From positions 29,225,131 through 29,289,130 of the forward strand of contig OZ020585.1 in assembly GCA_963971535.1 (NCBI GenBank): a stretch of 64,000 nucleotides of DNA, given 5' to 3'. The notes under the pieces are model-generated. The model was not told where the DNA came from. It worked only from the letters and a program-made list of their open reading frames with translations, and did not search any database. Source of the DNA: Notolepis coatsorum (taxonomy: Eukaryota > Chordata > Actinopteri > Aulopiformes > Paralepididae). Below are positions 24,201-32,940 of the stretch, piece by piece; the stretch's first letter is position 1; each line of letters begins with the position of its first letter. The translations under genes were made by a program, and so were the position numbers.

Positions 24201-27200
24201 TGGACACTTACGCCGTCCTCGATGACGGGTCAGAGAAGACCCTGCTGCTCGCCTCCGCTGCGGCCCAGCTAGGGCTGCGGGGAAGCGAAACCCAAATGAC
24301 AATTCGGACAATAAGACGAGATTTGAAGACGATAAAGGGCGAGAATGTCTCATTCTCTATCGCAGCAAGCGGCCAGCCTGAGCGACGGTACCAGATTGCA
24401 GACGCTTTCACCAGCCAAGAAATAGGACTGTCGCGGTACACATACCCCGTCGCCAAGCTGATGGAGAAATATGCACATCTGCGCAAGTTACCGATCCCGC
24501 TCATAGACAATGCTATGCCGACCCTGTTGATAGGCTCCGACCATGCAGACCTCATTGTCCCGATAGACCGGGTTCATACCGGACCCCGAGGCTGTCCTGC
24601 AGCAGTCGAGACCCGTTTGGGATGGACTCTCCAAGGCCCGCTCGCCAAATCTCTCAACCGAAGTACAGCCACTAGATGTCTCCACTCCCGAGTCACAGAG
24701 GGAGAAACCGCACTCCTGCAACACGTAGAGCGGCTATGGAGCTTGGAACAAATGCCCTTTAAGAATGGAAAGAAAGACATTCGCTCTAAAGATGACATTT
24801 ACGCCATTCACCTCCTCGAGACAGGGACCAAGAGAGTCCCGGTCAACGGCGTGTTGAGATACGCCACGCCACTCCTGCGGCGAGAAGGAATGCCTACTTT
24901 CCACGCCAAGACAGACGCCATAGAACGGTACCTGCTGAACACGGAGCGGCGCTTAGCCAAGAACCCCGCCCAAGAGAGTGTATACCGCGCTGAGATTGAG
25001 AAGCTCATCACAGCGGGACACGTCACAAAGATGGACATTAAAGAGGCTGACCAGACCACTGAATCGTGGTACGTGCCCCACCACAAGGTCCATCACAACG
25101 GTAAAGACCGCATAGTATTTAACTGCAGCTACCAGATCGGATCCCAAAATCTGAATAAAGAGTTACTGCCCGGTCCCACACTCGGCCCCTCCCTACTCGG
25201 CGTTCTACTCCGCTTCCGCCAGGAAAAGGTGGCCATCAGCGGGGACATTAAAGGAATGTTCCTGCAGGTGAGATTAGTAGAGGCGGACAAGCCCCTGTTA
25301 CGGTTCCTATGGAGAGAGAAGCCAGGAGATGAGCACCCAGCCATCTACCAATGGGAAGTCCTCCCCTTCGGAACGACGTGCAGCCCCTGCTGTGCGACAT
25401 TTGCACTACAGAAACATGTAGCAGAGGACCCAGCAGCGGACGGAGAGATCTACACAGCATTTGTCCTCGCCCGCTCGAGAATAGCCCCACGCAAGCAACA
25501 ATCTATCCCACGTCTAGAGCTCTGCGCAGCCCTAGCCGGAGCGCACCTAGCCACGCTCATCCAACGTGAGCTCACCATACCGGTGTCTAGAACAATCCTG
25601 TGGTCAGATTCCACGACGGTACTCGCCTGGATCAAATCGGACTCATGCAAGTACAAAGTCTTCGTGGGAGTCAGAGTCACCGAGATTCAAGACTTAACCG
25701 AAGAGTTAACCGGAGAAACAGAGTGGCGCTACGTTGATACAAAACAGAACCCAGCTGACGTCATCACCTGGGGGATGCCCCTGGATGACCTCACCCGTCG
25801 CAATGTCTACAGTGATGGCCCCGCATTCCTAAGACTCCCGGAAGGACAGTGGCCCATGCCTATCCCGAGGGAAGCAAGTCCAGAGGAGGTGGAAATTAAG
25901 AAGTCTGTGTTCTGTGGATTGAGCACCGTAGCCTCCACCGACCGTAACATAAACGATTGCACGTCCATAGAGAGTGCACAACAAAGAACATTCCTGCGGT
26001 ACCACCCGGAGTGCAAGTCCCCCGCTGATATGTCAGCGGCTAACTACGAGGAAGCAGAATTGCTTCTACTGCAGCGAGCCCAGAGAGACTCGTTCCCCGA
26101 TGAATTGGCCTGTCTACAGGGAGGAAAGCCCGTCCCATCCGACAGCAGATTAATTCACCTGGCCCCCGAGAGCGACGCTCACACCCTCATCAGAGTGGGT
26201 GGTCGCCTACGCAGAGCCCCCAATCTACCGGATGACATTAAATACCCGATCGTATTGAACAGCCGACACAAGGTCACAGAGCTGATTATAAAGAAATACG
26301 ATGAGGATGTACATCACGCAGGAGCAGAAAGAGTCTTCGTGGAAATCAGACGTCGTTACTGGATCCTACAAGGAAGAGAGGCGGTACGACGCTTCCAACG
26401 AACATGTCTAGACTGCCGCAAGTGGCGCGCGCAGCCCAGCATACCAAGGATGGCTGACCTTCCTCCATGTCGCCTCCGAATCGGTGACAAGCCATTCCAC
26501 TCAACGGGTATGGACTGCTTTGGCCCGCTGCACATAAAGAAAGGAAGAGGAACCGAGAAGCGGTGGGGTATTGTATTCAAATGCATGACCACCAGAGCGA
26601 TACACATCGAGCTTCTCCCGACCATGAGCACAGACTCATTCCTTATGGCCTTCCGTAGATTCATATCACGGAAAGGAAGACCGTCTACCCTATTGTCCGA
26701 TCATGGGACAAACTTTAAAGGCGGCGAAAGAGAGCTGAGAGAGAGCTTCCAAGCTATGGGCCCAGAACTTAAGACCCACCTCGCTCCAGCACAGGTTGAT
26801 TTCCAATTCAACCCCCCAAACGCACCCCACTTCGGTGGCACTTGGGAACGAGAAGTGCGCTCCATAAAGACAGCCCTGTACGCAGTACTTGGGGCCCAGA
26901 CTGTGGCGGAAGAAGTCCTAATGACAGTCCTCACGGAGATTGAGGGAGTACTTAACTCGAAGCCCCTCGGATATGTCTCCAGTGATGTGGCGGATATCGA
27001 CCCAGTTACCCCCAACACACTCCTGATGGGGCGGCTAGATCCCACATTACCCCAGACAATGTACCGGCCTGAAGAAGCGAACGGCCGACGAATGTGGAGG
27101 TACAGCCAAGTATTAGCCGACAAGTTTTGGAACAGTTTCCTACTGCACTACCTACCGTCTCTACAGACCCGCCAGAAGTGGGTAAAGGAGAGAGACAATT

Positions 27201-30200
27201 TGACAGAAGGAACAGTCGTCATGATTATTGATCAATCACTGCCCAGAGCTATGTGGCCGGCCGGCCGCGTAAGCAAAGTGATCACCGGTGCCGACGGCAA
27301 GGTCCGAGCAGCTGAAGTGCTCGTCCAGGGTCGCACTTACACCCGTCCCGTGGCAAGGCTCATAGAACTGCCTCGACTCCCAGACACAATCGATGATGAC
27401 CATGACCCTACAACCCTATGACTTTGTGAAGTTGACTGACCCCTACAGCAAACCCTTATGTGTAAATAGACAACGCGATTAATCTGTCTCCGTTTAACTG
27501 ATTAGGTCTGGGACCTATTCAGGGGGTGGCTGTTGTGAAGGGCCAGATTAAACCGAATATATATATTTATTTATATATATATATTTAATTGTATTTGTAT
27601 ATTCTCTAATATTCCCTGATATCCCTTGTATATTCCTTGTACAATATGCATTGAATATCCATTCTAGCCTACTGAACATCCCATAATAGTCTCCATTCTA
27701 CTATTGGTCGAGACCTTGGTGCCAGGCTGCCATACCCCTCAGACCCAGTTCAAACGTACCGCTCGACATGTACGAACAAGTCCTAGTTCCGCGTAGGAAT
27801 TTGGCTACCGCACCACTAATGGGACTATTTGTTCATAGTGCGTATATATACTGCGCTACTAAAGTAGGACTTTCTTTTCAGTCCAGTTTCTTACCCTCCA
27901 ATAGAGTCACAGACGTAAAGCCTCCCCGCGATGCCACGTGTGGGAGTAAGGCCAAGTTCGGCCTACCATCGGTATTGAGACATCGTGTATATTAATATTT
28001 GAATAGTCATATTTGGCACTATATCGTCGAGTTGGACGTAGTCTATTAAGCTAATAATAGTCTGTTAATATATAGTGCTTCGTGCGGTGAGAATACTACC
28101 GTAGTCAGTACCCCATCGTTTCGGGCAGAGAACTGGCTGCTTACCCAGGGTGGCTGACCCTATGTGAAGCTGCACCCGAGGAGCCCCAGAGCCGACGAGC
28201 GAGTGGACCTGTATACCGGATTATTCTACCGACGACAGCCCGCCTTCCCAGGCACGGATTATGCTTTGGATACTTTGATTATTCTATGGATAAAGACCCC
28301 CGACACTACCGTGTGTTGGAACCCCCCCCCCTGGAGAGGACGCAAGGTGAGGAGACGCTCTGCAAGACGAGGTCTCTCCACATCTCTCCCCCGTGGACCG
28401 GAGAGAGCCGGCCCACAAAGAGTCCACCTGCTTTCATCTGTGGTCCAAGGATCGCCGGCGCATTGAACGGCACTACAGTGGGTTCACCTGGGATACCCTT
28501 GGCCGGACGAGGCAGCTGGATTCTACCCCCCCCCCCCTCCTACTCCTGTCGGCTTACAAGCGACCGGATTAACCCCCTCTAGTGTATCCAGCCTATAATC
28601 ATTAAAGTATCATTGCTGTTATTCCTTAACTATTCCAGGTCGTATATTTACCACCTGCGCCTTCAGAGATTGGACATTATCTATTGATATACCGACGAAT
28701 ACTCCTTGCCATAAAAGTGCATACTATTTCAATTCATAAATGTAATTAAGTGATTAAGTGTTTATTCTACACACCATCGCTGTGTAGGAAATAAAGACCT
28801 GTTTCTAATTCGTACATTTGTGTTGGATCCGTTTCATCTACGTGAGAGTGTTCATGATAATATATTTATGCCGTGTACTGGGTGGCCGAATATTAAGTAC
28901 AAAGGTAGTGGTAGTAAGTATCATATCTAGTAATACAGTCAGGGAATTGTACCCCTCAGTTACAACCACGGTATAACACGGGAACGTATGGATGAAGAAA
29001 TTCATTCTTTTTCACATATTGAACGATAGATAGGTGATGTCAAATGGGCCATAGTATTGTATCCATAGCTATAATATAGAATATAGTTATAGCTCTACAA
29101 ACAAGGTGACTCACTCCTATCTTTTAAAGTGTGGCAGTGCTAGAACAGGGCCCGACTAATTCCTGGCGGTCAATGAGTTAAAATCATTTATAAAATTGGA
29201 CTTTTGAAATGATGTCCAACAAATAACAAAAAAACAAGGTAAATTAACTCATCCTTGTAGCTACTCACAAGGAACTGTGCTGTCTGACAAGAGTGGTAAA
29301 AATGGTTACATTTTGCACAAAATCTGTATAACAAGATTTCGGTATGTCAACCCAAAGATTTCTGCAACAACATATACTTCTATCATAATATACACTCTAA
29401 ACCTTCACAAATTTGAATGGGTGCCTAACCAAAACAAAATGTTTATTACAAATCCATGACTATACGTGCTATGTTGCTATGAGCTGCATCTCGAATTAAT
29501 CTTCAAGTTCCCATCTTTCAGATGATGTCACCACTTCTATACTGTTGACCTTTTACCTCTCCCTAAAGATCCCCTTCCCCCCCTAAAAAAATACAGAAAT
29601 GGGTCTATGTGGGTCTCTATGGGTTAATCAACTATTTGTCAAATTTGAGTTTGCAAAAGCGCCTCTTTAAATCTTGCCTACCAGAGATGTGTTTATAATT
29701 CTTCAGGAAATATCTCATTCAGTATGGAAGAACCCCCCATAAAGATCAACAAATCCACTAACTGATTGATATGAATCAACTACCTTATGAGGGGGCAGCC
29801 CTGAAGTCTTTCATGTGTGCTTGGCTCCACCCTCAGGTGTGTGAGAAGGATGGGTACTGTATGAGATGGGCGGTGAAGCTGGCCCAGCAAGTGTGCCAGG
29901 TGTGTTGCAACACCCCTGCAGAAATGGTGTCCTTTATCCAGAACCTGGAGGACATGTTCTCCGATATCACCATGGAGACGTACGAGAGTGCCTTGGCAGG
30001 TGAGTTGGGTTGACTGTCCCTGGGTGTGTTTTTATTCCACAAGGGTGTTGGCCTTCCGTCATCTCTGACATCTGGACTTGCAGGATACAATATTGGCGAA
30101 ATGGATGTTTAACGTCTCATTAAATACTTAAGCTACAAAGTTATGACTCTTCTGACAGCACAGTGGGTGTCACAGTGGGTGACAATATTGTCACAAGGAA

Positions 30201-31803
30201 AGAAGATATTACCTACCTGGGTTCCATCCTAGAGGCAAATCTTTCCTGTGACAAAATGGCATCCAATGTAATAAAAAAAAGTCAACCAACGAACTCGATT
30301 CTTGTACCGGATCTCCTCACTGGTAAACAGGAATACCCTGAAGACTCTGGCAGGAGCACTCATTCAAGGGTACTACGACTATGCTTGCACCTCATGGTAC
30401 CAAAGCACCTCAAAGGCGCTAAAAACAAAATTACAAACATCTCAAAACAAACTGGTCAGACTACTGCTTGACCTTACTCCTAGAACCCACCTCACCCCTG
30501 CCCACTTTGACAACCTAGGATGGCTTAGAGTAGACAACAGAGTACAGCAACTTGCAATGGGCCTGGTCTACAAGATACACTACACGACCAAGGTACCCAT
30601 GTACATGTCAAAATACTTCCCAAAGGTCAGTGAATACCACGATCACAACACCAGAGGGAGCTCCACAAATCATGTTAAACCCAGATTCGGCTCAAACAAG
30701 GGACTAAACACGTTTCGCAATTATGCCACATCAATGTGGAACGCCCTACCCAAAGCTGTAAAGGAATGTGAATCACTACCCACTTTCAAAAACACTCTCA
30801 AAAAACACCTAAGGGAGACTGCAACTCGAAACTGGCCCCTGTAAATGTCCAAACACAACCCCCTCCAATGTACAGTAAATTACCAAGTATGGTCTTGTCA
30901 ATATTCCAATGTACAGTTTTGTTTGTACAGTTGTACAGTGTCCCCCACCCACCCACCCCTCCTACCCAACCTCCCCCCCCCCACTCCTACCCAACCCCAC
31001 CCAACCACATCCAATGTACAGTTTCTACGTCAAATGTATATACTCTTTTTTTCTGGACTCTTTTTGTATCACAAACAGTACTGTATTTGCAAATCTGGTA
31101 TGTCATAAATGTATAGATGTAGCAGTACTGTCTATCTGTATGTCATATATGTTACAATGAATTGAAAATGGGGGACCCTGATGTAAACAAGACGAAAGTC
31201 TTTCTCTGGTCTGCATCCCCTTAACAATTGTATGTATTGAGCTGTACTGTACTGTACCCATTCTGCAATCTGTTAATAAAGTTTTCAATCAATCAATCAA
31301 ACAATATTGATATTGTAACTCAAAGATTTGCTGGGGGGAAAAGTTTTAAATGCATAGCTTTTTAATTAACAAAAAAGCTGGTTTGTGCTGCAGATCTTTT
31401 AAAATGTTGTTAAAATTAAACGCTGTGAGTACTTGACCATTCAGAATGTTCAGCATTGCAAGCACCACCACAAAGGTTTCTGAACTTCAGAAAAGTCCTA
31501 CTCCCAGAGCAGGGACGTGTTGGGGTGGGGGGGGGGGGGTAAAATGGGGTAAGATAATGGCCTGGAACTTCTGCTTAGACACTGGTCCCCGCGGTGGAAA
31601 CGCACAAGTTCCTCAAAAGGTCCCTATTTCAGGCGGAAAGTGGTGGAAAAGCCTATGAAAAGTTATTCAAGCTGTATTCACATTGTCTGTTGCCAGAGAA
31701 CCGTCTTCAAGAAATGGAGTTTTTCCAGAGCCTGACCAACCTCCTCAACGCCAGCACTCACTTCCACACAGAGTTCCTCTACATGTACCTCAAGAAGGAA
31801 TGA
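9712..31803 (+). CDS. fbxo47: F-box only protein 47, seven C-terminal exons (5' end outside window)
   Basis: Exons: 9712-9792, 11028-11136, 13913-14086, 14661-14804, 15887-16029, 29837-29999 and 31633-31803. Joined, the first six read in frame without stops (271 codons). They match remembered vertebrate FBXO47: SLYGVFLQ/TLTAGWNEQECRRAFNFL, the LFCREVLLDQW and FWLTCILKQFPMVSQARLL block, AWQEVLGDP, and CEKDGYCMRWAVKLAQQVCQ. FBXO47 is an F-box protein, presumed substrate adaptor of an SCF ubiquitin ligase. It is linked to meiosis in mouse and to germ-cell sex in medaka (established knowledge). The F-box itself lies upstream of this window. About 327 of roughly 450 residues are present. All acceptors are AG and donors GT. 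The last junction does not keep phase. Introns are packed with transposons. Confidence 0.9.
9942..10314 (-). mobile_element. SINE-like retroposon with 13 bp TSD
   Basis: The stretch is bounded by a perfect 13 bp direct repeat, GAAGCTGGTATAT (9929-9941 and 10315-10327), the mark of a LINE-mobilised insert. An AT-rich tail-like run lies at the left side (9946-9970), so the element probably reads on the minus strand. The body has no ORF. I do not recognise a clear tRNA A/B box, so the class is open. Confidence 0.55.
10328..11027. other. fbxo47 intron sequence, no recognised element
   Basis: No coding or repeat family was recognised here. The only structure seen is a 12 bp perfect inverted repeat, GACCTATCTCAA at 10507-10518 and its complement at 10540-10551, with a 21 nt loop. 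Confidence 0.6.
11028..11136 (+). CDS. fbxo47: fbxo47 exon b
   Basis: 109 nt, phase 0 to phase 1, after the acceptor TTATCTTACAG. It encodes TLTAGWNEQECRRAFNFLCD and FTNLPRKIQRVVTGKL. The donor GTATGT opens directly into a long (TG)n microsatellite. Confidence 0.92.
11137..11240 (+). repeat. (TG)n microsatellite starting at a splice donor
   Basis: TG/TATG repeats run for about 100 bases from the first base of the intron after fbxo47 exon b. The donor hexamer is itself part of the repeat. Confidence 0.95.
11353..12216. mobile_element. hAT-type nonautonomous element, TSD GTTGGGTA
   Basis: The terminal inverted repeats are CAGTGTTAATT and AATTAACACTG. The 8 bp duplication GTTGGGTA is at 11345-11352 and 12217-12224. 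The subterminal regions repeat GACTAAA/ACGAAAA motifs. It has a poly-A run at 12003-12019 and no transposase. It lies in the fbxo47 intron. Confidence 0.9.
12225..13630. other. fbxo47 intron sequence, nothing recognised
   Basis: I see no host exon, RNA gene or named repeat here. Some stretches (about 13330-13590) are GC-richer and open in both strands by chance, without recognisable protein text. Confidence 0.5.
13636..13890 (-). mobile_element. LINE 3' end, copy 1 of a direct pair around an exon
   Basis: Begins TTTTATTTGTCACATACAAT and contains AGTGAAATGCTTGGTTCTGT, the reverse of a common fish LINE 3' UTR. About 85-90 percent like 14125-14338 by eye, in the same orientation. Confidence 0.7.
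13913..14086 (+). CDS. fbxo47: fbxo47 exon c
   Basis: 174 nt, phase 1 to phase 1, so its loss would keep the frame. The acceptor is a pure (CT)n tract ending CAG. It encodes GASWYLEMQIRLFCREVLLD, then FWLTCILKQFPMVSQARLLF and ILYGPLQAD. Near-identical LINE 3' ends flank it in direct orientation (13636-13890 and 14125-14338). Confidence 0.93.
14125..14338 (-). mobile_element. LINE 3' end, copy 2 of the direct pair
   Basis: Shares TTTGTTTTATTTGTCACAT, AGTGAAATGCTTGGTTCTGT and the CAATAAAGACCAAACACTAT block with 13636-13890. Exon c (13913-14086) sits between the two. Confidence 0.7.
14452..14550 (+). mobile_element. SINE fragment (conserved core)
   Basis: GAAGTGCCCTTGAGCAAGGC resembles the GTGTCCTTGAGCAAGACAC core of the fuller SINEs at 61841-62066 and 32568-32812. 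The tRNA-like head is not recognisable. Confidence 0.5.
14661..14804 (+). CDS. fbxo47: fbxo47 exon d
   Basis: 144 nt, phase 1 to phase 1, after the acceptor CTCCCTCCAG. It encodes SSLAWQEVLGDPLPRFALLD and the helix LSEAINLLHSDLKEWSTDTM. The donor is GTACCA. Confidence 0.92.
14848..15125 (-). mobile_element. LINE 3' end fragment
   Basis: Begins ATTCAAGATTCAAGCGTTTT and continues TATTTGTCACATACATACC and AGTGAAATGCGGGTGGCC. This is the reverse complement of a fish L2-like 3' UTR with an (ATTCAAG)n tail. Confidence 0.65.
15600..15863 (+). repeat. short tandem repeat and (ATT)n, probable LINE/SINE tail
   Basis: The phrase TTTTACTAGTTTTAGCCCTT recurs three times between about 15640 and 15735, with a degenerate fourth. 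Next come GCGCCTTGAGATTTGTTCC, AAAGCGCC and (ATT)n (15841-15863), a tail layout common to fish retroposons. The rest of the intron from 15126 holds only (GT)-rich stretches. Confidence 0.6.
15887..16029 (+). CDS. fbxo47: fbxo47 exon e
   Basis: 143 nt, phase 1 to phase 0, after the acceptor CCCATCCGCAG. It encodes VLPLAWHPENVASLLLICGG, then VLVSKAFTRRIPEISELLVY. The donor is GGTGAG, with GT at 16030. A 13.8 kb intron follows, holding family P copies and the BEL element. Confidence 0.92.
16030..16435. other. fbxo47 intron sequence, nothing recognised
   Basis: AT-rich intron between exon e and family P copy P2. No repeat or gene was recognised. Confidence 0.5.
16436..17400 (+). mobile_element. 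family P TTAA element, copy P2
   Basis: TTAA at 16436 and 17397. The ends are TTAACACTTTTAACAACGCC and, inverted, TTAACACATTAACTGCCATG. Twin palindromes around GTAC lie at 16459-16474 and 16503-16518. It shares the CAATACTGCCACC block, a long C run (16987-17014) and the right-hand AATGGGCCATAGTA and GTTATAGCCCTGCAAA blocks with P1. Length 965 bp. Confidence 0.75.
17618..18752. mobile_element. TTAA-bounded repeat with G-run and GA-rich tandem duplication
   Basis: The ends TTAAAGGTCCCATGCATT and, inverted, TTAAAGGGGCTATGCACTG suggest a TTAA-targeting MITE, though the ends match only partly. Inside, two 150-180 bp GA-rich copies (about 17885-18045 and 18060-18215) each contain a long G run (17980-17999, 18138-18150) after GGGGGCACTTG. 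A (TC)n run lies at 18233-18271, and a LINE 3' tail (AATAAAAACTCTGAACTGAA) at 18465-18490. Confidence 0.5.
19300..19626. mobile_element. hAT-type MITE, TSD GTTTTTAG
   Basis: The ends are TAGGGATGCTCGATATTGGC and ATATCGGACATCCCTA. The perfect 8 bp duplication GTTTTTAG is at 19292-19299 and 19627-19634. It is filled with CCGATA/TATCGG repeats. A sister copy is at 63040-63409. It is nested in P3. Confidence 0.93.
19870..21305 (+). repeat. BEL element 5' LTR
   Basis: 1436 bp, TG...CA bounded, with near identity to 27531-28964. Differences noticed are mostly C-run lengths and two base changes. Confidence 0.93.
21783..22377. mobile_element. hAT-type MITE inside the BEL element, TSD CCCTATAC
   Basis: The ends are CAGGGGTTCCCAAACTTTTC and GGGAACCACTG. 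The perfect 8 bp duplication CCCTATAC is at 21775-21782 and 22378-22385. The 595 bp body is AT-rich, with poly-T and poly-A runs and no transposase. Because its host BEL element is young, this hAT family moved very recently. Confidence 0.94.
27531..28964 (+). repeat. BEL element 3' LTR
   Basis: 1434 bp, preceded by the purine tract at 27521-27530 and followed by the target duplication ACCAC. Confidence 0.93.
29182..29836. other. fbxo47 intron sequence, nothing recognised
   Basis: AT-rich intron between P3 and exon f, with no repeat family recognised. Confidence 0.5.
29837..29999 (+). CDS. fbxo47: fbxo47 exon f
   Basis: 163 nt, phase 0 to phase 1, after the acceptor CACCCTCAG. It encodes VCEKDGYCMRWAVKLAQQVC, then FIQNLEDMFSDITMETYESA and LAG. 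The donor CAG/GTGAGT is near-perfect. Confidence 0.92.
30163..31303 (+). mobile_element. LINE-A, 5'-truncated copy in the last fbxo47 intron
   Basis: Starts in the reverse-transcriptase C-terminal part (VTVGDNIVTRKEDITYLGSI) and runs through WNALPKAVKECESLPTFKN and the 3' UTR to the tail (TCAA)n at 31288-31303. There is one frameshift in an A run near 30275-30283. Same sense as fbxo47, and it carries an AATAAA near 31276. Confidence 0.92.
31633..31803 (+). CDS. fbxo47: fbxo47 terminal exon (phase does not match)
   Basis: After the acceptor TATTTCAG the open frame reads AESGGKAYEKLFKLYSHCLL, then SLTNLLNASTHFHTEFLYMY, to the stop TGA at 31801. It resembles the FBXO47 C terminus (LFHLVHAQANFHKEVLYL in memory of mammals). 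Exon f leaves one extra base, while this frame starts at phase 0. The direct junction would therefore shift and stop early. Either a small exon is unseen, or another acceptor is used, or there is a 1-base error or lesion. Confidence 0.75.
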   Translation, partial: AESGGKAYEKLFKLYSHCLLPENRLQEMEFFQSLTNLLNASTHFHTEFLYMYLKKE

Positions 31804-32280
31804 GGAGGAGAGTAGAGGCCCAATAGGAGATGGGTTTGGATGAGAGGGAGGGGAGGGGATGGAGAGCTCAGAACGAGGACGAGGAGGTGCAGGAGAGAGA
31901 GAAGAAGCCAGGGTCAGAAAGGAATAGAGAACTCAATAGGAAGAGGGTGAAGGAGGTGAACTGAAAGAGAGAACCGAGTAATGAGAGATATCTTGGATAT
32001 GGAACAGAAATAATGTTATATTATATTTCTGATTCCTCATTCACTGTTTGGGTTAAAGAAACGTGTTTTGTAATGTAGGTCAATTACTAGGAGATAAATG
32101 CATTGTTTTGCATGACTTAAGTGATTTTATAGTTCTGTACAGTATTTATAGTCTTTATTTTGTTCAAATGTTGGTATTCTTTTTATTATATTTATTTCCA
32201 GTATTTATGTTAATATATTTATTAATTATTTTGTTATATGATCTATTTATATTATATCAGAATTAAACGGGCAGTCACTG
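31804..32280 (+). other. fbxo47: probable fbxo47 3' UTR with ATTAAA signal
   Basis: Follows the stop codon. The first 150 bases are GA-rich, then it becomes AT-rich with ATTTA-like motifs. ATTAAA at 32262-32267 is the best poly(A) signal seen; the end point is inferred. Confidence 0.5.
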
Positions 32281-32476
32281 AATTTAAATTTGTCGTCACT
32301 TGTGCCATTTCCAAACAGATCAATTTGTGATTGTATGAAAGGTGAGGTTTTGAAGGTGCCAGTAAATACCAAGCCTTTATTATCATTTAGGCAGAACGAA
32401 ACACAGTTTGAAATGTGGCTGACATCTCAGGTATATAATTGGATTAGATATATGTTCCCAGTGCGCACATCTTCCC

Positions 32477-32940
32477 AAGTACTACTACTACTACTAATCA
32501 CTACTACCCCTACTACTACTACTACTACCATCACCACTACTACTACTACTACCACCACCACCACTAAATGGTAAATGGCTGCATTTATATAGCGCTTTTA
32601 TCCAAAGCGCTTTACAATTTGTTCCTCACATTTTACCCATTCACACACCAATGGCAGCACCATGCAAGGTGCCAACCTGCACATCAGGAGCAATTATGGA
32701 TTAAGTGTCTTGCTCAAGGACACTTCGACACACTGCCCGGGATGAGCAGGAGTCGAACCGGGAACCTCCGGATTACCAGACGACTTCTCTACCTCCTGAG
32801 CCACTGTCCACTACTACTACTACTACTACTCTATTACTGCCCCTACTACTATCACCACTACTACTACTACAAGTACTACTACTACTACTACTACCACTAC
32901 CACTACGACTACTACTATTATTACTACTACTACTTCCACT
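32477..32940 (-). mobile_element. tRNA-derived SINE inserted in a (CTA)n microsatellite
   Basis: The SINE is 32568-32812, minus strand. Its tRNA-like head lies at the right (reverse of GGTTCGACTCC, B box, near 32752). The core is the reverse of GTGTCCTTGAGCAAGACAC near 32705-32725, and the tail AAATGCAGCCATTTACCATT is at the left. (CTA)n runs lie on both sides (32477-32566 and 32813-32940), so the SINE appears to have landed in the array. Confidence 0.82.

Larger units (their letters stand above)
19870..28964 (+). mobile_element. BEL/Pao LTR element, young but broken (fossil)
   Basis: The two long terminal repeats, 19870-21305 and 27531-28964, begin TGTTGTGAAG and end CAGTTACA. The 5 bp duplication ACCAC flanks it (19865-19869 and 28965-28969). 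A primer-binding-like site (TTGGTCCTTCGAGCC) follows the left LTR, and a purine tract (AGGGGGTGGC) precedes the right one. Coding parts in order: gag with zinc-knuckle cysteines (about 23865-24055), a BEL-type protease (DDGSEKTLL, about 24220), reverse transcriptase and RNase H regions (25000-25700), and integrase (zinc region near 26300-26420, SDHGTNFKGG near 26700). The LTRs differ at only a handful of places, so insertion is recent. It appears broken, with about two breaks, one being the nested hAT MITE. Confidence 0.93.
18788..29181 (+). mobile_element. family P TTAA element, copy P3, interrupted by BEL element
   Basis: TTAA at 18788 and 29178 with ends TTAACTCATTCCCCGCCA and, inverted, TTAACTCATTGACCGCCA, the best-matched pair in the family. 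Palindromes AACGAGTTTACTCGTT (18808-18823) and AACGAGTATACT (18851-) are present. The shared central block is near 18959-19000 and a C run at 19681-19698. Without the nested hAT (19300-19626) and BEL element (19870-28964) it would be about 0.97 kb. The P sequence resumes exactly after the BEL element (CCACGGTATAA, as in P1). Confidence 0.85.

Noticed and set aside
22325-27421. The long open frame as a host gene
   Set aside because: It lies between two LTRs and carries BEL/Pao gag-pol domains, so it is reported as part of that fossil element only.
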